Origin: an uncultured Flaviramulus sp.
Lineage (GTDB): Bacteria; Bacteroidota; Bacteroidia; Flavobacteriales; Flavobacteriaceae
Length of the DNA: 64,000 nt
Reading direction: 5' to 3'
Assembly: GCA_947501105.1 (NCBI GenBank)
Contig: CANMUP010000002.1
Coordinates: 620,001-684,000, forward strand
Numbering within the stretch: the first letter of the stretch is position 1; each line of letters begins with the position of its first letter. A program made the position numbers and the translations under genes. This document shows, piece by piece, positions 34,074-44,700 of this stretch. The notes beneath the pieces are model-generated. The model did no database searches. It saw only the letters and a program-made list of their open reading frames with translations, and had not been told where the DNA came from.

Positions 34074-36398
34074 TTACCTAACTAGAGCAAAATGTCCACG
34101 ATATTCTTTTCCATCAGGAAAAATAACTTTATACCAATAATCATCATTTGGAAGCTTAAATCCATTAAAAGTTCCATCCCAACCAGCTTCTAAGGGGCTA
34201 ATGCTTTTTAATAGTTTTCCATACCGATTAAATACGATTATTTTAATATCTGAATTAAATTGAGCGTCTACACCAAAAGGTTTCCAAGTGTCGTTATAAC
34301 CATCATTATTAGGCGTAAAGTATTTCGGAAATCCTAAAACTGATACTAATTGCGACACTATTCCACAACCATTCTTATCAAATACATACACGGTATGAAA
34401 CCCTGCTTTAACATTAGTAAACACATTATTATCGTTATATATTTGAGAGTCTAATGCAAATTGGTATTGGCCTTCTCCAGAAACATTTACTGTAATGGAA
34501 TTGTTTGATGATACTTCTAGAATTGTAATATCATTTATAGTGGCTGCGTTAGATGGAATAACAACTATTTCTCGAGATGAGGTACATCCGTTTTGATGGG
34601 TTACCATTACTGTATAAGTACCAATTTCATTTACATTAATAATAGCAGTTGTGTTACTAATTTGTTGATTATTTAAAAACCATTGATACGTGTAGTTGTT
34701 TGGATTATCATTTAAAATACCTGCATATAACTCAATGGCTATTGGGTATGTATTGAGGCAATAAAATTGAGACTGGTTTGCTAATAACAAAGGCGTAAAA
34801 ACCACATTTAAATCAATAGTACTTATTGCATAACAGCTCCCGTTGTTTTCTACTTTCACAAAAAGGGTATCATTATTAGGTGTAGCGTTAGTGTAATCTC
34901 CACTTATTGCATTCGATTCACTTAATGCATCTTGTTCGTTTATATAAAAAGTTATTGTTGACCCGTTTGGAACCAAAGGCTCTATATAAAATATTAAATC
35001 ATTGGTGTTAAATACTGAGAAACCATCGATGATATCATCATCACATATATCATAAGGAGGAATATTTATGGTATTGTTTGAAGTGTCTAAAACTATTTCT
35101 GCAATAGAAAAACATTTGAAAGCATATTCTAGCCTAACATAAACAATTTGTTGTGGTATGTTATTTTGGAATGTTGACGGATTAGGTATTTCATTAGAGT
35201 TTTGTTGAGCATCTAGTGTTGTTAAAAAGAAGTTTTGAACTGACCATGATGGATCTCCGTTTGTAATATTTTGAACAGCATTAAATAAGTTATAGGTTGT
35301 TAATCCATCTTGATTACTATCACATTCAATAATATTTGTATTAGAAACTATTGGGTTTTGAACATATTCAACTAGTATTTCTCCGTAAGAGATACAGTTG
35401 TTATTTAAGGTAACTTCAACATTATATTTTCCGGCTTGAGTAACATTAAATGTTTCATTATTACTTCCTATTTGCTCTACATCATTAAAAAACCATTTAT
35501 AAGAAGCTGCTCCAATTTGTGATGCATTTAGGTCAAAAGTTTCATTTTCACATAATGCACTATTTGTCGATATTAATCTATTTGGACCTAAATCTGTATT
35601 TAACTTAAAACTACCAGCTTCAAGAAAAACTGCTGAGTCATACCTGAAATTTTGTTGGTCAGCAATTACTAATTTTACATGATAAGTTTGACCTGGTAAA
35701 ACATTTGCAGTTGCTGTGAGAACAACGGTTTGGCCATTGAAATTGATAGGAGCAGTAGCATTATTCCAATTTCCAAAATAACTTTCGTTTTGTGCTGGGC
35801 AACCATTTGGAATATCGGGATGTACAGTAGTTACTTTTACAGGTGTTTGCGTATCAGGAATTAATGCAATATTTGTATAAACTTGATCAGATGCTTCTCG
35901 GATTAAAAAGCCAAATAAATCTGAAAATTGACAAGTATTTGGATCTCCTTGTTGATATTCTTCTGAAGCAAAAAGATATTTAAAACTAACTAGATTTGCT
36001 ATCGATGTAAATTCAAATTCTATAATAGTTGCATTGTGCGTATTACTTTCATTTAAAACAGTTTCTAAATCAATATCTCCACCCCAATTACTAGCATCAT
36101 CATCACTTAAAGTTGTATTTGGTCCTTCAACATTGCTTAAACGCCCAGTGCTTAAAACTATTCCATTTTGAAAAGGAAATGTTGAACCATTAGCATCAAA
36201 GTAGCCATAACTTTGTTCTGTTCCACCAAAATTGCCTCCAACAACATTTGTAACCACTACATTTGTAATGCAATCACTATCTATTAATATGTCTTCAATG
36301 AGCTCTTGGGGTGTATAGGATTGGCTATCCACTTGTATATTTTGAGCAATTAGATTAGTGCTCAATAAAAAGCAAAATATGTATAATAAGCGTTTCAT
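34074..36398 (-). CDS. T9SS type B secreted protein with choice-of-anchor L domain
   Basis: 774 residues with a signal peptide (MKRLLYIFCFLLSTNLIAQ). Residues about 45-265 form a choice-of-anchor L domain (FPFQNGIVLSTGRLSNVEGPNT, FKYLFASEEYQQ, DLFGFLIREAS, TYHVKLVIADQQNFRYDSAVFLEAGSF). Ig-like and Asn-rich repeats follow (CDSNQDGLTTYNL; CDDDIIDGFSVFNTN). The end holds the common array block: FYCLNTYPIAIELYAG Ig-like, then a SprB-like module, then the type B sorting domain YFTPNNDGYNDTW...FNRYGKLLK...GWDGTFNG...DYWYKV ending FALVR. It should be exported by T9SS, and may act as adhesin or in gliding. It ends 18 bases before uvrB. Confidence 0.9.
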   Translation of the reverse strand: MKRLLYIFCFLLSTNLIAQNIQVDSQSYTPQELIEDILIDSDCITNVVVTNVVGGNFGGTEQSYGYFDANGSTFPFQNGIVLSTGRLSNVEGPNTTLSDDDASNWGGDIDLETVLNESNTHNATIIEFEFTSIANLVSFKYLFASEEYQQGDPNTCQFSDLFGFLIREASDQVYTNIALIPDTQTPVKVTTVHPDIPNGCPAQNESYFGNWNNATAPINFNGQTVVLTATANVLPGQTYHVKLVIADQQNFRYDSAVFLEAGSFKLNTDLGPNRLISTNSALCENETFDLNASQIGAASYKWFFNDVEQIGSNNETFNVTQAGKYNVEVTLNNNCISYGEILVEYVQNPIVSNTNIIECDSNQDGLTTYNLFNAVQNITNGDPSWSVQNFFLTTLDAQQNSNEIPNPSTFQNNIPQQIVYVRLEYAFKCFSIAEIVLDTSNNTINIPPYDICDDDIIDGFSVFNTNDLIFYIEPLVPNGSTITFYINEQDALSESNAISGDYTNATPNNDTLFVKVENNGSCYAISTIDLNVVFTPLLLANQSQFYCLNTYPIAIELYAGILNDNPNNYTYQWFLNNQQISNTTAIINVNEIGTYTVMVTHQNGCTSSREIVVIPSNAATINDITILEVSSNNSITVNVSGEGQYQFALDSQIYNDNNVFTNVKAGFHTVYVFDKNGCGIVSQLVSVLGFPKYFTPNNDGYNDTWKPFGVDAQFNSDIKIIVFNRYGKLLKSISPLEAGWDGTFNGFKLPNDDYWYKVIFPDGKEYRGHFALVR

Positions 36399-36442
36399 TT
36401 ATAACAAATATAAATGACTTTGAAGTAATGTGAAATTTTAGT

Positions 36443-39400
36443 CTAGCGTTTTAAAGTAAAATGCCCCATAAATTGTCGTCCATCTTCAAGAAAAACTTTA
36501 AACCAATAATCATTTGTTGGTAATAAAGAACCATTAAAAGTACCATCCCATCCATTTGATTGAGCTGATAATTGTTTGACTAACTTTCCATATCTATCAT
36601 ATATAAAAATTGTGCTATTGGGTTGAAAAGTATTGCCTATTCCTTTTATTTGCCATACATCGTTTGTGCCATCACCGTTAGGCGTAAAGTACTTAGCATG
36701 GCCTATAACAGAAATATCTAGAGTAGATTCGCCACAAATGGCATCTCTAACATAAATTGTATAAAAACCAGGTTTTACATTATCAAAAAATGGTTCGCTT
36801 TGATATACTCTAAATGGGGAATTCTTTTCTCTCAAAGCATATTCGTAATCACCCATGCCTAAATTGGTTGGATCTATTGAAACCGAATTATTTTCAGAAA
36901 GATCAACAATAGAGATATCTTCTTGCGTAATAGTAGCTAATTCTGATGCATCAACAAAAATCTCTCTTGTTCTAGAACAACTTGTACCATCTGTTTTAGT
37001 TAGAGTTATTGAGTAAGTTCCAGGATTTGAAACTGTAATTTCATTATCGTTTGAAATGTATTGATTTGTTATAGATCCATCTAAGCTTGTCCAATACCAA
37101 TCATAGTCAAAATCTTCTATTACACTTGCCTCAAAAGGATCTAAAAGGATATTAAATGTAGGATCAGAAGAGCATACAATTCTTGGTGATTCAACAGTAA
37201 AGTTGGGTAAAGGGTTTACAATAAGATTGATAGTAGTTGATGCCATACAACTAATGTTTATGGGGTTTATAACCTCTACTGATATGGTTTGATTTTGTGA
37301 AATAAGAGGGTTGGGTAATGATGTTTCAGTTTGAACTATGCCACCTACATCCGTATAGGTGAAGAAAATATTCATGTTTTGAGAACCTAAGATTGTACTT
37401 TTAAATGTAGATGTATCAAATGGATATAAACCATCGTCATCAATATCTCCAGCATCACCATCGCATACTATTTGCGGGAAGATAGGATTAACAATTATTG
37501 GCTGCTCATCTACAATAAATTCAAGAGTAGTTTCATCGTAACATGCACCATCTGAATCATTAGTAATATTATTAGTTACTCTAATATTAACTATTTGACT
37601 TGATGTTAAAAAAGGGCTTGGTAAGCTAGATGAATTAACTTGGGTACCATTAATATCTAAATAAGTATAACTTACTGAAACATCAGTTAGTGATTGTCCG
37701 TTAAGTAAATTTGTTTCTATTTGTGATGTATCAAAAGGGTAAGATTGTATGTTGTCACTAGTATCAAAATCGCATTGTCTTTCTATACTAACAGGGTTAG
37801 CTGTTGGTAGTGATTCTACATTTAATAGGTTAGGGAATTCCTCTAACCCAAGACAATTATTACCTAAATTACTTTTTACACGCACCCAAATATCTTGTGA
37901 ATTAATACTATTTGTATTTTGATGATTAGTAACATCTAATATTTCATTAGTTTCTAATTCAGCATCTGTTTGGTTTTCATAAAAATGGACTGTCACATTA
38001 AATGTTGAAAAAATAGTCGTCGAAATATGATCTTTAATATCAGACATATCAAAAGAGGAAATACCATCTCTATTATCTAAGCCATCATCACATTGGTAAA
38101 TTGATGTTGGCGTGTACAAGTTTAGAGCAGCACTAGATGGGTTTACCTCTAAAGTAATTGGTATCACATTGAAACACCCATAAGAGTCTTCAACTCCTAT
38201 CCAAACTGTTTCTGAAATAAATGGTGCTAGGTTCTGATAATTTTGAGGATTAGTAATGGCTGTGTTTGCATTGTTATCTAAATAATAAGAAAATATAAGA
38301 TTTTTGGTAAGATAGTTAGGATCTATCTCTTCTTTTATAGCATCTAAAGTTAAATTAAATGATGCAATGCCATCATTGGTTTGATCATCACATTGCTCAT
38401 AGATACTGGGCGTATTTAAAATTGGTAATGGATGTACTGTTAGCATGCTTATATTTGAATAAAGCCCGCAACTATTACCATTTCTATTTAAGTTTACTCT
38501 ATATTGATAATTGTGAAAAGATAAAGGTGTATTAGTAAGCGTAAGGTTTGCTGTTAAAGATCCGTTATAGTTGGTGTTATCAGTGATTATATTCCAATTA
38601 ACACCATCTATACTAACTTCCCATTGGTAGCTTTCGGCCTCTGGAGATATTACAGAAATAGAATTTGAGGATAACATGCAAATTTCAGTATTTGTTGGTT
38701 GGGTTGTAATTGATAATGGGGAGAAATCTAAATAATCAGAATTAGGTATAGTATAACCATCACTTGCATTGGTTACTAACCCTTGACCAGTAACGGAATC
38801 TGCGACTAAATCGACAACCACGTTATTGTTTCCTAAATAATTATCGTTATTTGCATCAGAAAAACCTGCCTCAATAACATCGCTGCACCCATCACCGTCG
38901 CTATCAAAATCGATATAGCTAAAAATATTGTCTGAATCAAAATCATTCAGATTGTAACCAATTAAATTGCTATCTGGAGTTGTTTCTGCATTATCTATCC
39001 ATCCATTTATTCCAAAAGAATTTCCATCAATTATTCCGTTTAAATCTGTATCAGAGAAAAGACCCAATTGTCCAGTTTCTATTAAATCGGAAATACCATC
39101 ATTATCACTATCTAAATCATAAAAATCATAAACTGTATCAGCATCTGAATCTAAAAGCGTTGTAGTGGTGTTAAAAATATCGTCTAACCCATCTAAATCA
39201 TTATCAATACCAGACAATGATAATAAGACTCCTGTGTTTTCAATAAAATCTGGTATGCCATCGTTATCGCTATCTAGATCTAGCTCATCTTTAATGCCAT
39301 CAAAATCATTATCATTTTTAAAACATGTTATGGTTAAGCCACCAGTAAAAATTGAGGAATTAGTTCCGTTTTCTAATTTGTGAACAAAAGTAAACCCATC

Positions 39401-41626
39401 TATTTGATTTGCTAAAAATTGATAAGGTATGGTTCCAGTTGGAGATGGATTGATTTTAAAATGAATTTCAGAACCCGAAATTTGAGTAATACCAGCTTCA
39501 AAAACACCATCAAAATTTGAATCTACTAATAAGTGGTCGTCAGGGTCTACTAAGGTTATATTCTTGTTTAAAGGGAGGATTTTAGCTATGAAAAATTCAT
39601 CATCTATATTGGTGCTTGGAAGCGAAATAGTTTCTTCAAATTTAACATTCAGAGGTTCTGCAAATGCAAGAGAGTAAATATTTTCTGCACTAGTGGCATT
39701 ACTTAAAATACTGCTGAAGCCACCAGAACTATTTCCGCTAAACAAATTAATATTTCCTAAATTATTGGATTGAGTATAGTTGCCGCTTGCAATTGTATTA
39801 TTTCTTGTATTGTCTTGAAAAATTAATTCAGGAATGCTTAAAACACTTAAATTTAAAGCTGCATCTCCTTTTGATTCTATGCAATTTAATATTCCATCAT
39901 TATCATTGTCAATATCAATATTATCAATAATGCCGTCGTTATCTATATCATCAGGACAAATACTTACTGGAACTTCTGTAGATTCTAATCGTTCTCCAGT
40001 ACAGGTAATTATTCCTATAAGTTTATACCTTCCAGGTAAGGTTGGAATTAAATTGGGTAGGCTTATATTAGTGTTAACAAACCCAGAACCATCATCAAAC
40101 CACCATTCAAAACTATCAAAACTTTGAGTATTGGCAGCTTCTAAAGTTATATTAGGAATACAGTTTCCTAGGGTTTGAAATTGAGCATTAAAATTAATTT
40201 CTGGAGCAGAAGGAAATCCAGAATAAAAACTTCCTGATGTTGCATTACCATTATAATTAAAATAAGCACAGTATAATTCGTCAGAGCTTTGAACAGAAAC
40301 ATTACCTACGAGATCGTTTACCTTATAAGTTACATAGTCTGGGTTACCAGTAATAGCACTAGGACCTATGGTGTTAAAGCTAGAAATGGCTGTGTTGTTA
40401 ATAGTAACCGTTGCTCCAGTTTTTGTAACTATAGATATACCACCTTTAAAGGTTATGTTTCCAATTTTTTCTATTTGTGCTATATTATCTAAATTTCCAC
40501 GTGCTTCACAGCTTAATGGTGGCACAAAAAACATTCCTTGATTGGCTTCGCTTGGAAAACCATTATTATCTAACCCGCCAATACCTTGATATGTGAAAAC
40601 AGGCTGAGATGTTTCTACATACATGTTGTCATTTGCGTTATATTGGTTACCTTCAATTAAATAATATTCTCCAGCATTAATAGTTGTTATTGGAGTATTG
40701 CCGTTAATACTAATAGAGGTATTATTGTTATGGGCTACTATTAAAACATTTTCCCAAGCATTAGTACCATCCCCTTTAACAAAGATATATTCGGTTCCAA
40801 CTTTTGATATATCTACAATTTGATCAATCCCATAATCCCTACCATTTCCATTATCAAAACTCCCATTTGTAGAACCACAATTGACAACAATATTTTTATC
40901 TGATTGAACAAGAGCACCTATAAGACCATCTTTATTTTCAATTGGATACGTGGCCGAATAGCTGTTCATTGCTATGATATAAGACTCTCCTTTGTTTAAA
41001 CTAATACTTAAAGGAAAACTACCATTAAAATTTTCAACCTCAGTGTTATTTGAAATGTTAGAAAAATTAATGTTAGTCATATCCTCTGTAGCCATAACAG
41101 AAACAAAACTCATTAAATTTTCACTAGGAACACCTTGACTATTAACTGTTCTTCCCGCTTCATTTGTAAAAGCACCTACTCTAAAAGTTGTACCTAAAGC
41201 AGAAAGCCCTTTGCTAACTAAAGCTCCGGCTTGTGATCGAGTTCTTGTATTCACTCTTAGAGATATATAAATAGTGCCTTCAGCTTCTATAACATATCCT
41301 TTGTTAAGTATTGTACTTGTTTGTGATGTAGAAACAAATAACTGTCCGTCTCCATTGTCTATAAAAACTTCTTGAGGACTTGTTTTTGAAACACTACCTG
41401 TTATATAACTTGAAGTTGGTTGCCCAACAGGTTTAATAGTATAAGAAATGTCAGTAATATTTGGTGTTGATATGTAAATGTATTGTTCTTCAACATTAGA
41501 TGAGCCACTTCCTGAAGTCGTTAATGGAGGAATATAATGTGTTTTACTCAATTGAGAGAACCCAAGATTACTTATTAATAATAGTAGAAAAAGTAATAAC
41601 CCTTTGGTACAAGAACAACTGCTCAT
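36443..41626 (-). CDS. Giant T9SS type B protein with IgGFc-binding-like head and TSP3-type calcium repeats
   Basis: 1727 residues with a signal peptide (LLLFLLLLISNLGFSQ). Residues about 30-480 resemble the IgGFc-binding protein N-terminal domain (GRDYGIDQIVDISKVGTEYIFVKG, NAWENVLIVAHNNNTSISING, PVFTYQGIGGLDNNGF). The middle has thrombospondin type 3-like Asp-rich repeats, which bind calcium in known families (DIDNDGIIDNIDIDNDNDGI near residues 555-575; LDLDSDNDGIPDFIE; DLDSDNDGISDLIE; DFDSDGDGCSDVIE, up to about 930). Four CDxxxxDG repeats of about 100 residues follow, then a SprB-like module and the type B sorting domain YFTPNGDGTNDVWQ ending FTLKR. Probably a large cell-surface adhesin. 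Confidence 0.88.
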   Translation of the reverse strand: MSSCSCTKGLLLFLLLLISNLGFSQLSKTHYIPPLTTSGSGSSNVEEQYIYISTPNITDISYTIKPVGQPTSSYITGSVSKTSPQEVFIDNGDGQLFVSTSQTSTILNKGYVIEAEGTIYISLRVNTRTRSQAGALVSKGLSALGTTFRVGAFTNEAGRTVNSQGVPSENLMSFVSVMATEDMTNINFSNISNNTEVENFNGSFPLSISLNKGESYIIAMNSYSATYPIENKDGLIGALVQSDKNIVVNCGSTNGSFDNGNGRDYGIDQIVDISKVGTEYIFVKGDGTNAWENVLIVAHNNNTSISINGNTPITTINAGEYYLIEGNQYNANDNMYVETSQPVFTYQGIGGLDNNGFPSEANQGMFFVPPLSCEARGNLDNIAQIEKIGNITFKGGISIVTKTGATVTINNTAISSFNTIGPSAITGNPDYVTYKVNDLVGNVSVQSSDELYCAYFNYNGNATSGSFYSGFPSAPEINFNAQFQTLGNCIPNITLEAANTQSFDSFEWWFDDGSGFVNTNISLPNLIPTLPGRYKLIGIITCTGERLESTEVPVSICPDDIDNDGIIDNIDIDNDNDGILNCIESKGDAALNLSVLSIPELIFQDNTRNNTIASGNYTQSNNLGNINLFSGNSSGGFSSILSNATSAENIYSLAFAEPLNVKFEETISLPSTNIDDEFFIAKILPLNKNITLVDPDDHLLVDSNFDGVFEAGITQISGSEIHFKINPSPTGTIPYQFLANQIDGFTFVHKLENGTNSSIFTGGLTITCFKNDNDFDGIKDELDLDSDNDGIPDFIENTGVLLSLSGIDNDLDGLDDIFNTTTTLLDSDADTVYDFYDLDSDNDGISDLIETGQLGLFSDTDLNGIIDGNSFGINGWIDNAETTPDSNLIGYNLNDFDSDNIFSYIDFDSDGDGCSDVIEAGFSDANNDNYLGNNNVVVDLVADSVTGQGLVTNASDGYTIPNSDYLDFSPLSITTQPTNTEICMLSSNSISVISPEAESYQWEVSIDGVNWNIITDNTNYNGSLTANLTLTNTPLSFHNYQYRVNLNRNGNSCGLYSNISMLTVHPLPILNTPSIYEQCDDQTNDGIASFNLTLDAIKEEIDPNYLTKNLIFSYYLDNNANTAITNPQNYQNLAPFISETVWIGVEDSYGCFNVIPITLEVNPSSAALNLYTPTSIYQCDDGLDNRDGISSFDMSDIKDHISTTIFSTFNVTVHFYENQTDAELETNEILDVTNHQNTNSINSQDIWVRVKSNLGNNCLGLEEFPNLLNVESLPTANPVSIERQCDFDTSDNIQSYPFDTSQIETNLLNGQSLTDVSVSYTYLDINGTQVNSSSLPSPFLTSSQIVNIRVTNNITNDSDGACYDETTLEFIVDEQPIIVNPIFPQIVCDGDAGDIDDDGLYPFDTSTFKSTILGSQNMNIFFTYTDVGGIVQTETSLPNPLISQNQTISVEVINPINISCMASTTINLIVNPLPNFTVESPRIVCSSDPTFNILLDPFEASVIEDFDYDWYWTSLDGSITNQYISNDNEITVSNPGTYSITLTKTDGTSCSRTREIFVDASELATITQEDISIVDLSENNSVSIDPTNLGMGDYEYALREKNSPFRVYQSEPFFDNVKPGFYTIYVRDAICGESTLDISVIGHAKYFTPNGDGTNDVWQIKGIGNTFQPNSTIFIYDRYGKLVKQLSAQSNGWDGTFNGSLLPTNDYWFKVFLEDGRQFMGHFTLKR

Positions 41627-41776
41627 TTAAATTAAAATTGATATATTTTACTCGCGTAAATTAAGCGCACAACTAAAATATAGTATTTAATTAAATTTGA
41701 CTTATAAAACCCTTAAAGGTTTAATTATTTAAGATGAAATGAGTAATAATTATGTTAATACTTTGCAAATGAAGCT

Positions 41777-44700
41777 TTAACGCTTTAAAGCAAAATGCCC
41801 CTTTATATCAAAAGCTGCTCCATTTTGAATGATTTTTGCTACAAACCAATAATCATCCGAGGGCATATTACTTCCATTAAATGTACCGTCCCAACCTCTA
41901 GATGTGTGTGGAAGAGTTTTTAACAACTTACCATGCCTATTATAAATATATACTACTGTTCCTGGTATTTCTTGTACGCCAACGATGTGCCAGGTATCAA
42001 ATGTGCCATCATTATTTGGTGTTACAAATTTTGGAATATCTATAACAACAACCTCGGTAGTTACATCTTTACAACCGTTTAAATCTCTTATAGTTACTAC
42101 ATGTAATCCAAAAGTTACGTTCTCAAAAACGTTTGATGTTTGTGGTTCACCATCATCTAAAATAAAGACATAATCGCCAATACCGCTAACATCTACTGTT
42201 ATACTATTAGGATCAGCAAAATCAACTTTTGTTGTAAAATTAATAGTAGCATCTTCAGATTCTATAACAGTAAAATTTTTGGTATACGAACAATCGGGGC
42301 CAACAACATGAGGTATTGTAACGGTTACCCAGTAATCACCAATATCTCCAACATCATCTAAAAGAATTTCAGTAGAAGTTTCACCTGTAGACCATAAATA
42401 TGTGTCATTGGGATTACCTGTATCTGCGTTAATAATTAAAGGCAAATCGTTTATGCAAAGTGGTACAAAGTCATCAATAGGAATTATTGGTAAAGGATTT
42501 ATTCGAGTTGCAAATTGAGATATAGCAAAACATCCTGTATTATTATTTTGAAGACGGGCATAAATAATTTCACCATCAAAAGCGGTGTGTAAATTGGGTA
42601 ACACATTACTTGCTGATTCAGCATTTGTTACATCATTATAATAAGTAACTGAGTGTATTGATGGGTTTTGAGATCCTATTACTATATTGGTATTTGTTGA
42701 TAAATCGAATTCAAAAAGGCCATCAAAATCATCATCACAGCTTATTAAATCTGGTGCTGTATTTGCTATAGGATTTGGGTTTATTTGCAAGTTAAAAGAT
42801 ATAGTTATTGGACAATTAATCAAGGGGTCATTAACTCGTATATATATGGTATGATTACTTGCTGTATAATTGAATATGTTTCCAAAGGGGTTTTGATTAT
42901 TATCGGCATCATTTTGAGAATTATGATACGATATGTTTACAATATTTGGGTCGTTAACAATTTGAGCATCTACAGTTGTTAAATCAAAAGTGTCTGTATC
43001 ATTATCACAAATTTCTATAGTGTTTATATTGTTTGTAACTGGTGGAGGAATTACAACTAAATCTAATGGAATCACACTAAAACACCCTGTTAGAGTATTA
43101 GCAACTTTAATATATACAGTTCTTGTATTTGAGATATAATTTACAGGGTCTGCAATTTGATTGCTATTATCTAAACCATCATTTTGATTAATGTCTGTGA
43201 AATTTTCGAAGTAATTGGTAATGAGATTATTTTGTAACCTATCATTAATCTCAAAATCGGCATTTTCTAAATTGAATGTAACAAATCCATCATAATCTGT
43301 ATCACAGCTTTCAAATGGGTTAGCTTGAGTAATATCTGGTGATGCGATAATATTAATACCTAATTCTTCTACAACATAACAAAACGAAGCACTACTTTCT
43401 ATTCTTACATAAAGTGTTTGTGGATTTGAAATGTTAGTGTATTGTAGTGGTTGTGCGTTAGCATTATCTTCAGCATCCTGTCGCGTTAAATGAAATGTTA
43501 CATTAAGATTATCAGGTGAACCTTGAGATATTTCAGTAACTTTTTCGTTTAAATCGAAAAGATGAATTTGGTCGTTCGTAATATCGTCACAAATTAAATA
43601 AGGAGTAAAAGCATTATAAATGGGGTCAGATGATACTTGTAATGTAAAAGACGATGTGGCAGAACACGCTGCGTCAGTAATATTTTCTACACGAACATAA
43701 ATAGTTTGTGGTGTAGTAGTGTTTTGATAAATAGTATTTTTGTCTATAGGAATTGTAAAGCCTGCATCTTCAAAATAATAAACTTCTTTTCCAGTTTGGC
43801 CGTTTAAAATTTCAGCATCTTTATCTACAAGTAAAAAATCTGCTGTAAAAGTGCCATCATCTTTGCATATTAGAAAAGGTGTTATGCTTGGAATTACTGG
43901 TAAGGTATTTACCGTTACATCTAGTGTTACTATATTATAACAACTCAGGCTATCATCATTTTCTACACGAATATAAATGGTTTGAGTGTTAGCGTTATAA
44001 CTAGTTCTAGTTGTTATAGGATTTATGTTATTATCAGCGTCATCAAAAGATGTGAAAAAATCTATATTAATGCCAGTTGTACTTGTAACGGTTTCAGGAA
44101 TTTTATCTTCAAGATTTATAATTGAAAATCCGTCTTGATCATTATCACAAATAATTATTGGGCTTGGAGATGTTGCTGCTGGCGCGAGGTTTATTTGAAT
44201 CTCAAAAGGATTTATGGTACTACAACCAGTATCTATGTTTTCTATACGAGCATAAATGGTTTCGACCATAGTTGTATTTGTATAGAATGGAGGTAATTGA
44301 TTTGTGTTATTTTGAGCATCGATATCTGTAGGGAAGTATCTAACTTCAAAATTGGGGTTTCCTCCGGTTACGGTAACATCTAACGAAGCAAGGTCAATAC
44401 TTACAAAGCCATCATCATCGGTATCGCAATATGGTAATGGGTTTGCTGGGTTAAATAATAAAACAGGATTTACCAATAATGTAATTTCGGAGAAATCGGA
44501 ACAACCGCTAGCAACATCATCTATTTTGATATATACAGTAGTTGGACTTGTGGCAGCAAATAATACACTAGTATCTATAGGATTTGTATTAGTATCTCTA
44601 TCTATTTCTGTTACATAAAAAGTAATAACAATGTTAGGTAATTCGTTAGCAATGAATTGGGCTACAGTATTTAAGTTAAATTCTAAAGTATCGTTCTCGT

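Noticed and set aside
38980-39383. Plus-strand open frames opposite the Asp-rich repeats
   Set aside because: Low-complexity shadows of the DxDxDG coding sequence on the minus strand.
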